A stretch of 64,000 nucleotides of DNA from Azolla caroliniana (lineage: Eukaryota > Polypodiophyta). Every line of letters starts with the position of its first letter. Position 1 is the first letter of the stretch. The position numbers and the translations under genes are program-made. This document shows, piece by piece, positions 1-10,499 of the stretch. The DNA lies in NCBI GenBank assembly GCA_043228905.1, contig JBHGNT010000007.1, positions 2,356,001 through 2,420,000 of the forward strand. Reading direction: 5' to 3'. The notes beneath the pieces were generated by a model that saw nothing but the letters and a program-made list of their open reading frames with translations, ran no database searches and was not told where the DNA came from.

Positions 1-1340
1 GTGAAAATAATGTTGTGTATTGGAGTGAGTAATGCAAACGTTGTCGTTTGTCCGATTTCGACTCTATGGGATGCACAAACAACATGAAATTGACATTGGT
101 GTGTCTTCTCTTCATTTGAGATTTGTTGAAGGTGTGTACAATGGATAATATCATTGACTCACTCACAAAATCTTAATCCACGGTTCGCTTTTAAAAATTA
201 CCAACAACTTTTGTGGATCATAGATTCAAGTATGCAACATCATAAAAGCAAAGAATTAGAGCTAGAAGGTGTAATTATGATACACAACAATGTAAATGTG
301 TTATGTTTGTGTCCGTGAGAAATAATCAAGATGAGATGAGAGGGATATATACACAATCACAAGAGATTGTATTGACAAGGATGGATCGACAATAAAATGA
401 AACTGGCCAAAAAGAAAACACTCTCTCTAGGACAAGCAACATTAGAGGTAGTGGGATAAAGAATATTCTCCCATTATGTGCATGCCAATTACATACTCTC
501 CCATTGGATATGACTTACTAGTTACATATTCATCCATATGACATTTTTGTTACAATATTCCATGTTAGCTACAATTTTAATTCTTATGACCACTAAGTAT
601 GTGTTCATACGTTATCATGTTGAGCTTGTTTTTCAAACCTTATTCTCAATGAATCAATAGGGCAGAAACCAAATTACAAGCTAGGATCGCTTTGAACTGG
701 TATGTACCAAAAGGTCCTTGGTGAAGATATCAACCATATGTGCATATTCTTTTGTTATGCGCGAACCTTATGTCAATCGATGGTACCATCATAGTTTTGC
801 TTGACCTTCTACTCACATCATGTAACATGAGTATGTCTGTTGGCATTCATAGGTGTTAGGGTCAACAAGATTGGTGTAGTCAAGGTTCTAGGATATGGTG
901 TAGTGAAGCAACATCATCCCTTCTAAAAATAGAGCTAGGAGTGGGTGGGGAAAAAGGTCATGAACGGTGGGCGATTCATTGTCCTCTTGTGGAGTATATC
1001 ATGAAGAGGGGCAACTTGTCGCTTGCCATCAATGTCATGGCAACAAAGCGTGTCTATAGTCTAAGAGTAGAACATTTGCTTTGTGGCTAAAGAAGTCTTT
1101 AACATTTTCTCTTAGCTTGCTCCAAAATTGATTTTGGTGTTTGTGGTGTTTCGAGGAGCATGGTCATAACCAATGTCGACTCAACATAGATGGACACTAT
1201 TTGGCCCAATGGATGTGGTATTTTTGGAGGTGCTCATGGCGACATCTTGTTATCAATGTAGAGAGGTCATGAGGTCTTTGATCATGATGTTACTCCTTTC
1301 TTGGGGAACACCTTCGATTACTCCTCCTGAGTAATCGGGT
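1..1340. other. No gene recognised (AT-rich DNA)
   Basis: No open frame longer than about 60 codons and no recognisable protein family was seen on either strand. The sequence is AT-rich and probably decayed retroelement DNA, since LTR-like sequence follows directly. Confidence 0.5.
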
Positions 1341-1734
1341 TAGGGAATCGTGGTTGTGTAAGGGACTAAGGTAGGGCCGAGTAGGGGCCGAAACGTTACA
1401 CCCTTCATGTTTGGACACTCCGAGAATCGGCTACAACCGATTCATACTCATGACTTACAGAATAGATAACACAATTGGAAATGGAATTGAAAATGAGACT
1501 AGATGGATCCAAAAAGTATACGTAATTGATTATTGAATAGATAATACAATGGTAGTACAAACCGATTAAAATCGGTATCGCTCACTCTCTCAATACAGAT
1601 TTAGATTTCTAGGCTCAATCACTCTGGCTCGAATTAGATATATCTTCTGTATCCCCTTTTGCCCCCTGTTTTCGCCACTTCACGATTTATACAGCTTTCT
1701 CCTTCATCAGCGCGTTCCAACTACTCTCTCCTGT

Positions 1735-1919
1735 TTCGCGGCCTATGTTTACGGCTGCTTGTATTTCGGTTACTTTTCCCCGCGGCTACTAGTGCATAAC
1801 TTATTTTATCTTTTCACACTTGACCTACTCATCCCCTTTCACACTTTACTTTTACAATCCTTTGAATCACACCTTTGTCTTATTGTCCAACGGTTAACAC
1901 TTGGCTCGCCCGTGGGACA
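1735..1919 (+). mobile_element. LTR 3' end with primer-binding-like site
   Basis: This stretch recurs in diverged form at 3733-3905 on the same strand, as expected of two copies of an LTR end. The conserved part ends at about 1898 with AACA. It is followed at 1901-1919 by TTGGCTCGCCCGTGGGACA, which resembles the primer-binding region of plant Gypsy-type elements. The matching LTR start could not be placed. No intact gag follows in the plus direction. Old remnant; family assignment is tentative. Confidence 0.4.
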
Positions 1920-2034
1920 GTGCCTTCCACGTCGAACCCAAAAAAATCAACCAAAGAAATCGACATCGAAAAATTGAAATTATTGCCATCCGAAATGAAA
2001 GAATTGAAAAAATAGTCTATGATACTATTATTCT

Positions 2035-2810
2035 TCCAAAATTGCCTAAATGCCCTCCTCCGGTTTCGGCTCGTCTGGGTGGAGCTCGGTCGATAGACCT
2101 AGTTGTTGGTCTGCAACCGCCGGCATAGCTTCTGGAGCCACTTCCTCCTGCTTTGGCTCCGTGTTTTGTTCGACCACAGGTTCGATCTCCTAGTCCGGGC
2201 GCGTCACATCTTCTACTTTCGGCTCTTGTGTTGCACTTTCGAACAACACTTCTGCTGATGCTTGTGCCGAGGCTAATTCTTCCTTCACGGCCTAGAGGCA
2301 CTTGCGTTCGTACCTATCCGCTTCAATGGTGAGGAGGAGTTTATCATCGTTGAATTCCTCAAGGAGGGTTCTGATTGATGTGGTATGCACATCTGAGCCA
2401 AAATGTGGAACTCCTAAGTGAGGTCCTCTCAGAGCACCTGAATACTATTCTCATCCATTTTATAGAATCCACGACCCTCCTTTTTTCGGTTCTCTTCATC
2501 TGTTCAGAATATTTGTAACTCGGTTGTTTGAGTCGACCACTCTTTCCAACCTCGAGCGAGTGCCTCTTCGACCTTTTGGTTCAACTTCTATCGATGTTTT
2601 GCAATCAATGACTTCACCCGCTCTTCGCCCATTTCATACTTGACACATAGAGTGTTCATTGCCGCTTTAGTAGTCTCAGCGTTGAGTTCGAGCTGAGCTG
2701 TCCGGAGTTGGTATGAGGTGCTTAGTTTGGCAACCTTCGCCTCCATTAGCTCCGCGTGTTGTTCGTACTGTCGGAGGATCTGATTCTTCTTCTCTTCTAG
2801 CTCTTGTTGG

Positions 2811-2822
<12 letters not shown>
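2035..2822 (-). pseudogene. Decayed hydrophilic coiled-coil / acidic retroelement-like ORF
   Basis: Read on the minus strand from 2822 down to about 2370, a single frame gives a Glu/Lys/Gln-rich, coiled-coil-like protein (start ELEEKKNQILRQYEQHAELM) broken by in-frame stops after KSLIAKHR, after TELQIF and further on. A second acidic Glu/Pro-rich frame runs from about 2300 to 2035 and is also broken by stops. Composition resembles the charged linker or gag-like regions of plant LTR elements, but no diagnostic domain is visible. It runs opposite to the putative PBS at 1901 and in the same direction as the LTR at 2873-3190, so it could be internal sequence of that element or an antisense ORF of a Gypsy element. 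Function unknown; certainly not translated whole. Confidence 0.4.

Positions 2823-2872
<50 letters not shown>
2813..2872. repeat. (GA)n microsatellite
   Basis: About 60 bp of uninterrupted GA. It sits at the junction between the LTR-like repeat and the decayed minus-strand ORF, matching the (CT)n found inside the related LTR at 45.96 kb. Confidence 0.95.
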
Positions 2873-2874
<2 letters not shown>

Positions 2875-3190
2875 GATAGTATTAAGACACACAGAGAGAG
2901 AATTGAAAAGGAAAGTATTATATTACACTATAAGATGGATTACAAAGAGTAGGCAACAAGGAGCTCTAGAATGGCGTTGAACCAATTTGGTTTTGGGATG
3001 ATTAATACATCCCTATTTATAAGTCCCTATAGAGTATTCTAGAAGATTCTAGAATATAGAATACTCTAGAATATTCTAGGAAATTTTGGAATGTAGAGTA
3101 ATCTAGAATATTTTTATGATATTAGATTAAATATATTCTAAATACATATAAACATATTATTACAATGGTTAAGGATTTGACATGTGTATA
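2873..3190 (-). mobile_element. LTR-like repeat with heat-shock-element motifs
   Basis: In reverse orientation this is clearly related to 45665-46055: (GA)n, then a segment containing TACAAAGAGTAGG, then a CTATTTATA-type TATA box, then TTCTAGAA-rich sequence. The order TTCnnGAA repeats, TATA box, polyadenylation-like AT-rich region, pyrimidine tract is that of a plant LTR (U3-R-U5) read on the minus strand. Ends and target-site duplication are not resolved. I infer a solo or partial LTR of a Copia-like element. Confidence 0.5.
3014..3054 (-). promoter_or_regulatory. LTR promoter: four-unit heat-shock element plus TATA box
   Basis: TTCTAGAAGATTCTAGAA at 3037-3054 is a perfect four-unit array of alternating TTC and GAA pentamers, the binding-site form of heat-shock factors. 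A TATA-like TTATAAATA (minus strand, 3014-3022) lies downstream of it. A further GAA-TA-TTC unit lies near 3073-3081. The same arrangement occurs in the related LTR at 45774-45842. Confidence 0.55.
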
Positions 3191-3216
3191 ATAAGGTTGT
3201 GGGTTTAAATCCTTTG

Positions 3217-3630
3217 AAGGCATCATGTGAGTGTCACCATGACAATTGGTACCGTTCCCGGTCTGCACCTTGTGGAGGTACTCAAACAATGTATATTTTT
3301 ATTCCTCCAATTCTCGCATCATTTGATGTTGCTTGCTAAAATGTTGCGCGGGTCGTCTTGTCCAATTCCCGGTAAGCTTCGACCAAGGCCGTGTTAAGCT
3401 CAGGAAGCTTACCGGGAGCTTACCGGAAGTTTCAAGGCATCATGTGAGTGTCACCATGACAGTTGGTACCATTCCCGGTCTATACCTCGTGGAGGTACTC
3501 AAACAATGTATATTTTTATTCCTCCAATTCCCGCATCATTTGATGTTGCTTGCTAAAATGTTGCGCGGGTCATCTTGTCCAATTCCCGGTAAGCTTCGAC
3601 CAAGGCCGTGTTAAGCTCAGGAAGCTCGAT
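3217..3630. repeat. 217-bp direct tandem duplication
   Basis: The unit starting AAGGCATCATGTGAGTGTCA at 3217 is repeated from 3434 with a few substitutions, a period of 217 bp. It ends just before the LTR-like sequence at 3.64-3.9 kb. It includes GGAAGCTTACCGGGAGCTTACCGG, itself a short repeat, at the junction of the two copies. No coding function seen. Confidence 0.85.
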
Positions 3631-3732
3631 GAGGAGGCAACGACTCTTGGTTTGCCATTTCCGGCCGATTTTCTACAACGCCTGCTCGTCGTCCGACTCG
3701 ATTTCTCTTGTGAGAGCTCGCTGGACCATCCG

Positions 3733-3905
3733 TTTCTCGGCATATTCTTCGGTTGTTTGTATTTTGGTTACTTTTCCCCTCGACTACTAGTGCTCGTCTT
3801 CTTTTATCTTTGCACACTTGACCTACATCTCCCCATTCACACTTTACTTTTATGATCCTTTTCACACCTTTGTCTTATTGTCCCACAGTTAATACGTCAT
3901 ATCCC
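3733..3905 (+). mobile_element. Second diverged copy of the LTR end at 1735
   Basis: Aligns by eye with 1735-1900: CGGYTRYTTGTATTT, GGTTACTTTTCCCC, CTACTAGTGC, the CACACTTGACCTAC block, ACACTTTACTTTTA and CACACCTTTGTCTTATTGTCC occur in the same order. The downstream primer-binding-like sequence is not preserved. Remnant only. Confidence 0.45.
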
Positions 3906-6900
3906 TTGCTTTCTTGGCTTGGCAAGTGTATAAAGTGGGGTACAGTTGGGCTTCTTGTTGCATAGGCGCTTGTAATTGGTCCTTGACATCAATGATGCAT
4001 GTAATGTGTTTGGTTACCACTCGGCCCATTCAAAAGACAATTGCTTTCTAGGCATTTTGCCATCATTCTTGTAAGTCCATATTGTCACTCGCAAACTTTT
4101 GAAGCCTCTAACCTTAGACACTTGTGATGCCAACTCAACTTCTAGATTAGTCAAGGTAGTGGTGAGGTTTACAAGGGCTTCATTGTCGTTGTTTCTCATG
4201 GCGACTCATTTTGATTGAATGTTCCAAATGGTCACCTAGGCCTTGGCTAGCTCTGCTTTCAATCATTGTACCGAGTCAATGGTAAGGATTGTGAGCTACT
4301 CAACTCGCATTAGTCGCGAGAGATATTAGTCGTACTCATGCAATTGGTGTAACATATCACATTGTGCAAGGGAGCTACTACGTACCATTTGCTGCATTCA
4401 GTGATGTACTTGAACATATAGAGAGTCATTGAGTTAGCTCAATGTTGTCGTTGTCTTCTAGAGGAAAAATATCTCCCTAGTCATTAGGGACAAACATTAA
4501 CTAAAGTTGCAAGTCACTCTGATTGTGGTGTTGATGGAAGACAATCTTCTTTTTTTACCTTGCTTGCCTTTGTTGAGGAGGGGATAAGCCTTGTGTGAGG
4601 GGGGGGGGGGCAACATTCAGATGTTCAAGATACACAATAGCTACTATAAAGGAGGTTGTTTGACTCGTTGGACCATCAAGTTTAGTGGGCGCCTCAAGGT
4701 GGGATGTTGTGTCAAGTTCAACTCTTCTTTTCGTCAAGAGGTTTCTCCCATCTAGTGCATTGGAACCCCAATGAATTAATGCTAGTGATGGTTATAATCA
4801 TGGCAGTGAGTGGCATTTCTTAGTAGGAGTTTAGATTTGAGATGGTTATTGTGTTTGATCATGCTAAACTCTATGTATGGAATCAATGTGTTGTGTGGCC
4901 TAATGTGTTCGAGCATGGTCACAAGGAAGGTGCTTTTGCAAGCCATCCTCCACCTCCTCGAGGATGGCATCATTACTTGGTAGCAATGCCATTTCGATCT
5001 TTGAATAGTCCACTTTATACTTTTTTGATGAATTCTTGTTTTATAGACTGAATGCCACTAGCAGGCTTGGTGACAATAATGACACTTGTTCACACAAAGG
5101 TAGCATGTGAGGAACCATGAAAAAGATAGTTATTGTTGTGGTTTCTCATGGTGCTCGACCAATTGAGTGTGTAATGGGTGTGAACCTAGTAGGTGAAGCA
5201 TTGGTTAAGTTGTTACCCTTGGGCCTTTTCACACCTAACTACGTTATTGAGTCTCTCTCTCTCTCATCATGTGTGACAGTTATTGATTGGGCACAATGTC
5301 CATGTCCTTACCCTTGAAAGTAAGGAAATGAAGTAAATGGTAAATGCTTAATAATTACTTTAAAAGTATCCCCTATTGACTTGTAAATTTTACAAAACTT
5401 CAATTAAAGTTGGAATATGTTACGTGAAACTCTTCTGATTGAAATCAACAATAACATTGAGAAGGAAGAGCTAACAAAGATTAAAGAGCAACCATGCCCT
5501 GAACCTAGAACCAAACTCTCGAAAGAGAATAAAGGGATATGAGTAGAGTGAAAACATTGTTAAATAAGCTACATAGCAGTGAAGAAAAGAAAGAATTAAC
5601 TATATAATTACTCAAATACTACATATAACTGGCAAGAGACATTCAACCAAGGTTATTTGTAGAAATAATAAAACATATTAAAAAATGAAAAATTTGTCAC
5701 TGAATAGACTTGAGCCATGGGGCTAAGGGACATGTGTTGTCTGAAAATTGAACATGAATTTACACAATGTTATCCATCCAACATAGGTGTGAGGACAAAT
5801 ATAAATACTTCAGTTAGAATCCAACTAGGTTAGTAACTAGTTAAAAGAAAGCTCTAAGGAAAGTTAAAGTAGTCAAATTTGATTTGAAAGTTAATCGGTT
5901 TGTGAACTCGTGAACATGGTAAAAGGTACTAAGAACAAGTAAATACTTTTATGGTGGGCAAGCAATGATTGTACACAACCCCCTCACTAACCTACATAAA
6001 ATAAACTCTAGGTTTAGCACTTACAAAGCTGTGATGTCAATGAGCCCTAAGTTAAAAGTTAAAACTATTATCTTAGTTGAAAGGAGAAAAAGACTATAAA
6101 TTGTCAATCCATTTTACTCTCGAGTCTCCACCCCTTGTCAATCCATTTTCGCCACTACCCACCAATCAACAATAGAAGTGTTTCCCTTTAATACGATTTT
6201 TGTTTAGTTTGACATGATGGGGTAATCAAGCGATTTATGGGAATGAGTATATCTCCTTTGTCCCTTTTTTTTTTCCAAAATGTCCCTCGTCATGATATGA
6301 TTAAAAATGCATAGCTTTAAAATTGAATGTGTGGGTGTAAATGTTGACGGGGTATGTCATGGATGTGTCAAGGATGTCACAATTAATGGTATGTTTGGGA
6401 AAAGGCATGGTTTTACGTGGAATGTAAGGGTATAGATGTTCATGAGTATGTACTGTGGATATGTACATGACCTCTCTTGAAGATAGTATGATTGAGACAA
6501 TGAATAATTGCACACTGAATAGATTAAGTATGGATGGACATACATTTGTAATGGCCGAGGCAGACGTGTCTCGGATTGCCATGGATGGTTATAAGTTTTA
6601 GGCATAGCTTATGGGTGACCTGTTTTGTTGGTATGATGCTCATGATCAAGACAATTTGACAATGATCCTTCTAAAATTCTAGCCCGTTTTTCCTATAGTG
6701 TGTAGGAGTAATTAGCATATAAAAAAATTTAGAGCCAACAACGAACTCGATTATAAATTTCAAGAAGAGATTATCCTACAAAACCATAGAAACCATTTTG
6801 AGAAAGTTCACAATGTTGACTGGAATTTCACGGCGTAGTTCACTATCATGAGTTTAATGGTCATGGATTGAAGGGTTGTGTGTAGCAAAATTTATGATCA

Positions 6901-8198
6901 TGTCCTCCCTACTTGTATTACATTCACATGATCACAAAAACCACTTCCCGCATTTCAAATTAAAGGGAGATCAATGTGAGTACAAGAATTTATCTTATGG
7001 CATTAACTAGCTTTTAGGTATTTCTTTACAAGAAGTGAAGATTATTCTTAGTGACCTTTAATTTTTCTATTGGCTGAGCGACCTTCGTTTATTAGCCTTT
7101 ATCGGGCACAAGGTCCATTTTGTGGTACTTAAAGAAAATGCAATACAAACTTTGCGGTACTAGTTGTTATGAAAATAGGGTCACAAAAAAAAAACTTTTC
7201 AAAACAAGGAAGTTGCATGTTCATAGTCTAAATATCACTCACACCCATATTATGGGAGATCAAAGAGACCGGGATTTTTTTACAAATAAAAGACACCATA
7301 ACTAATAATATCATTGTTTGGTGCCCTACCATAGGCATTTGAACTCGTGAGGCCATTTACTATTTTTCGAAAAAACAGAAAACATAAAAAATGCTCAAAA
7401 GAAGTTTGCTCAATTATACTAGAATTGTAATTTAATCATCATGTGAGGAGTCACATAACGAAGTGGTGTCCAATTGAGGTTCGAAATTCAACAAGCAACC
7501 CAAGTGTGCCACATTGGATTGAACCAAGCAAGTCCAGTATGTACATAAAAAGTTGTGTCACCTATGCGCATAGGCATCCATAACATGTGAGTGGCTCTCG
7601 TATGTTGTTTTGTTTACTTTATACAAGGGTGGAAGTCTGAATCACCAAATATGGATAATCGTGTATCAAACATTGTTACAACTCAACATGGTATTTGATC
7701 GATGAAACCAATGAATTGAGTGAAATGAATAAACAACACAAATTTCAGTCTAAGGCCCCACTTATGTTTTAATTAGGTCTTTTATATAATTAATAGGAGT
7801 AAACCACAATGTGAGGTAAAAAAACACCAAAACCAAAGTATGTATAAAATAACCCAGTACCCAGTGCTCAAACGAAACATCCATAGCAAATTAGAGGTAA
7901 CATAACAAGAGGTCCATGAATGTACAAATACATTTACATCACGAGAAGAAGGTATCTACATCACTAATGTACACACAATTAAGTTAGAGATAAGAGTTGT
8001 TTTCATAGATGTGGCCTATAGCCCAAAACAATATACATTGGACAAAGAGATAGGGTGCGTGTCTATGCAATATTCGGATACAATTTTATGCGAGAGCTGC
8101 TTATTTCCAAGAGCAAAGACAAGCCTAAACCAATTAGGGAATAGGCATTACATGAACATAACCAAGGAACGTAGTTATTGGGATCGAGCACATGAACC
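3906..8198. other. No gene recognised
   Basis: AT-rich DNA. Short open frames at 4014-4199 (minus), 4555-4737 (minus), 4842-5051 and 5117-5317 (plus) have no motif I recognise and no conserved partner elsewhere in the window. A G-run at 4601-4610 is a homopolymer. Probably old intergenic or retroelement DNA. Confidence 0.5.
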
Positions 8199-8690
8199 AA
8201 TTAATCACTAATTATGATGTAATATACACCAAACTAAGTGTGAGTGTGCGCATGTCAAAGAGATAGAGATCAAACATTGAAAATATGATACATCAAACAC
8301 AATATTTAGTCTAACTCAATTGATTTCATTCAAATTCTTGGTTTTTTTGTTCAATTTTATTCACAAATCACAATCAATACATTGCATGCTAAGGCACGAC
8401 AACATATAAGCATTGCCTTCATAAACACCACATATGAACACCCAATTAACCACTAATTATGACCTAATATACAACAAACTAATAGAGAGAGAGAGAGAGA
8501 GTGTGTGTGTGTGTGTGGGTGCGTGTATGTGGTAACTCTCCAACATTGAAAATGTGATCCACAAGATTTATTCAAGCTCAGTTGCTTCCACTCCGTTGTA
8601 TGGGTTTTTTTGTGCACTTTTATTGACAATCACAAGTCAAGACATTGCATGCTAAGGCACGGCAAACATAAAGGCATAGCCTTCTTAAAC
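8199..8690. repeat. 245-bp tandem duplication with (GA)n(GT)n
   Basis: The unit beginning AATTAATCACTAATTATGA at 8199 recurs at 8444 as AATTAACCACTAATTATGA, and both copies carry the block around CATTGCATGCTAAGGCACG. The second copy has gained a (GA)n(GT)n microsatellite at about 8484-8517. Non-coding. Confidence 0.8.
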
Positions 8691-8921
8691 ACCACATTTG
8701 AACCACATTTGAACTCAATAACTCGGATCCACAATAACAAATAGATTGTTCATAGAACTTAACTAACTTTACCATATATACAAGGAAACAAAAACTGTCC
8801 AAACATTAACTTGAATGAACACATGATGGTAGTAATGGTGGAGTTGTCCTAACATTAGTGTATAAACACAATTGTATCGCCAAGTTAAAGGCAATTAATT
8901 GTGGCGATGATGGGCAGGTAA

Positions 8922-9258
8922 ATTGTAGCAAAGCTTGGACAGGACACAAATGTAGCGAAGGTCGATTGTAGCAAAGCTTGGACACAAATGTAGCGAAGTT
9001 CGATTGTAGGAAACATTGGACACAAATGTCGCAAAGGTTGATTGTAGCAAAGCTTGGACACAAATGTAGCGAAGGTCGATTGTAGCAAAGCTTGGACATA
9101 ATTGTAGCGAAGGTCGATTGTAGCAAACATTGGACACAATTGTAGTGAAGGTTGATTGTAGCAAACATTGGACACAATTGTAACGAGAAGGTCGATTGTA
9201 GCAAAGCTTGAACACGATTGTATAGCAAAGCTCGGACACAATTGTATGGTGAAGGTTG
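8922..9258. repeat. 38-bp minisatellite, about nine units
   Basis: ATTGTAGCAAAGCTTGGACA plus an 18-bp remainder recurs with starts at 8922, 8965, 9003, 9041, 9079, 9117, 9155 and 9195, then shorter units to 9258. Spacing is 38 bp for most units. All three minus-strand frames stay open through it (up to 161 codons) simply because the unit lacks stops in that direction. The resulting Cys/Gln-rich peptides are an artefact of the repeat. Confidence 0.9.
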
Positions 9259-9543
9259 TTCGATTCGACTAGAAGGTAGTAATAAGTTCAAGCCTCATGT
9301 GCAAAAAATGGCTTAAATTCAAGGCCTCGGGCGCGTACCGTTGGTTGTAAGTTCGAGTCACCGGGCTGTTAAATTTAGGCCATAAGGTTGAGCCACTAGA
9401 ATGTTAAATTCAAGGTTCCGAGTTCGAGTCCTGGCAATGGCTACAATGGTCAATCACTAAAACCATGCTTTTGGCAGAATGAGAAAAGAAGAAGGAGAAG
9501 GAGAAGAAGAAGAAGAAGAAGAAATATGATAGTATGTGTTTTG

Positions 9544-9963
9544 CTACATAGCCAAGGAGATGAGGAGGAACAGGAACAGGAAGCAAGCCACACCCCATGG
9601 AAAGAAGAAGAAGAAGAAGAAGAGCAGAGGGGAATATCTAAGAAGCCATACGATATATACAGAAGAAGAAGAAGAAGAAGAAGAAGAAGAGTATGAATTA
9701 TAAGCAGAGGATGAAGTGTAAGAATTATAAGTGGGAGTGTTCAAGAATCCATTGGATCTGTAGTGATAATCTTCTAATGATTCCCCTTCTGAATCTGAGA
9801 AGAATACCAGTGCAAGGAGGAGGAGCAATGGGAGAAGTAACAATGCAAAGCTGAGCTGGGCTGAATCAGAGAAGTAAGAAGGTATGGCTATTGCAGCCAT
9901 AACTATCCCTAACAGAAATAAGGGTCCTTGAGGATCTGGCCCATAGTTGTACTGATCCTCCAT
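9544..9963 (-). CDS. Hypothetical small membrane protein (139 aa)
   Basis: The frame runs from ATG at 9963 to a stop at 9544. The N-terminal part is not repeat-derived: MEDQYNYGPDPQGPLFLLGI, then a hydrophobic stretch at residues 13-28, a short SDSAQ turn, and a strongly hydrophobic Leu-rich stretch at 37-55 followed by FFSDSEG. Two membrane helices are therefore likely. From residue 70 the protein becomes Ser/Tyr-rich, with a run of Ser at about 92-101 and a run of Phe at about 115-121. These are encoded by (GAA/AGA)n microsatellites at 9490-9690, so the C-terminus may be a recent extension. The upstream DNA is a telo-box-rich leader and a TATA-like run. I do not recognise the family. The biased but plausible N-terminus makes a real gene more likely than chance. 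Confidence 0.5.
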   Translation of the reverse strand: MEDQYNYGPDPQGPLFLLGIVMAAIAIPSYFSDSAQLSFALLLLPLLLLLALVFFSDSEGESLEDYHYRSNGFLNTPTYNSYTSSSAYNSYSSSSSSSSSSVYIVWLLRYSPLLFFFFFFFPWGVACFLFLFLLISLAM

Positions 9964-9969
9964 CTTCAC

Positions 9970-10375
9970 CACACTAAACCCTAGAAACCTCGAAACCCAA
10001 AATTACCCTTGCTAAAATGCCCTAATCACTCGGAGCCCTAAAAAGCCCTAATCATTAGAACCCTTAAAAAAACCCAAATCTTTGAAACCCTAGGAAGCCC
10101 AAATCTTCGAGACCTTAGAAGTCCAAATCCTTGAGAGACCTTCGGAACCCCAAATCATTGAAACCCTAAAAACCCCAAATCCTTGAGAGACCACCTTAAA
10201 AAACCCCAAATCGTTGAGACCCTAAAAATCCTAAATCCTTGAAACCCAAAATCCCTAATCCTTAGAAGCCCTAAAACACCAACATTCTTGAAACCCTAAA
10301 AGGCCCAAAACCTTGAAACCCCCAAAACACCCAAATCCTTGAAACCCTAACTGCAACCCTAATGTCTAGAGAACC
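9970..10375 (-). promoter_or_regulatory. Telo-box-rich degenerate minisatellite leader
   Basis: Directly upstream of the 9963 start, variants of GAAACCCTAAAAANCCCAAATCCTTGA recur about every 25-30 bp, with about ten AAACCCTAA / GCCCTAA cores (for example near 9977, 10159, 10292 and 10341). AAACCCTAA is the plant telo-box, known from promoters and first introns of translation-related genes and as a site for Telobox-binding factors. The repeats are too degenerate and too widely spaced to be a telomere tract. Confidence 0.6.
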
Positions 10376-10462
10376 TTATCCTCCTCTTCCTTCTTTACTT
10401 TCTTCTTACTGTTTAAAGCTATGTTCCTCTCCCCCTCCCCAATGAGTTTTGGAGTGTGATAA

Positions 10463-10495
10463 CATATATATATATATATATACATATATAAAATC
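10463..10495 (-). promoter_or_regulatory. (TA)n / TATA-like core upstream of the membrane-protein gene
   Basis: A run of alternating TA ending in TATATAAAATC lies about 500 bp upstream of the 9963 ATG. A purine-rich stretch on the minus strand separates it from the telo-box leader. It could be the TATA box of that gene or simply a microsatellite. Confidence 0.3.
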
Positions 10496-10499
10496 ACCC

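Noticed and set aside
8806-9291. Minus-strand open frames of 114-161 codons with repeated Cys/Gln/Tyr motifs
   Set aside because: They lie on the 38-bp minisatellite; all three minus frames are open at once, so this is a repeat artefact, not a repeat protein.
9970-10375. Interstitial telomere tract
   Set aside because: The CCCTAAA-like cores are 25-30 bp apart and degenerate, not contiguous heptamers.
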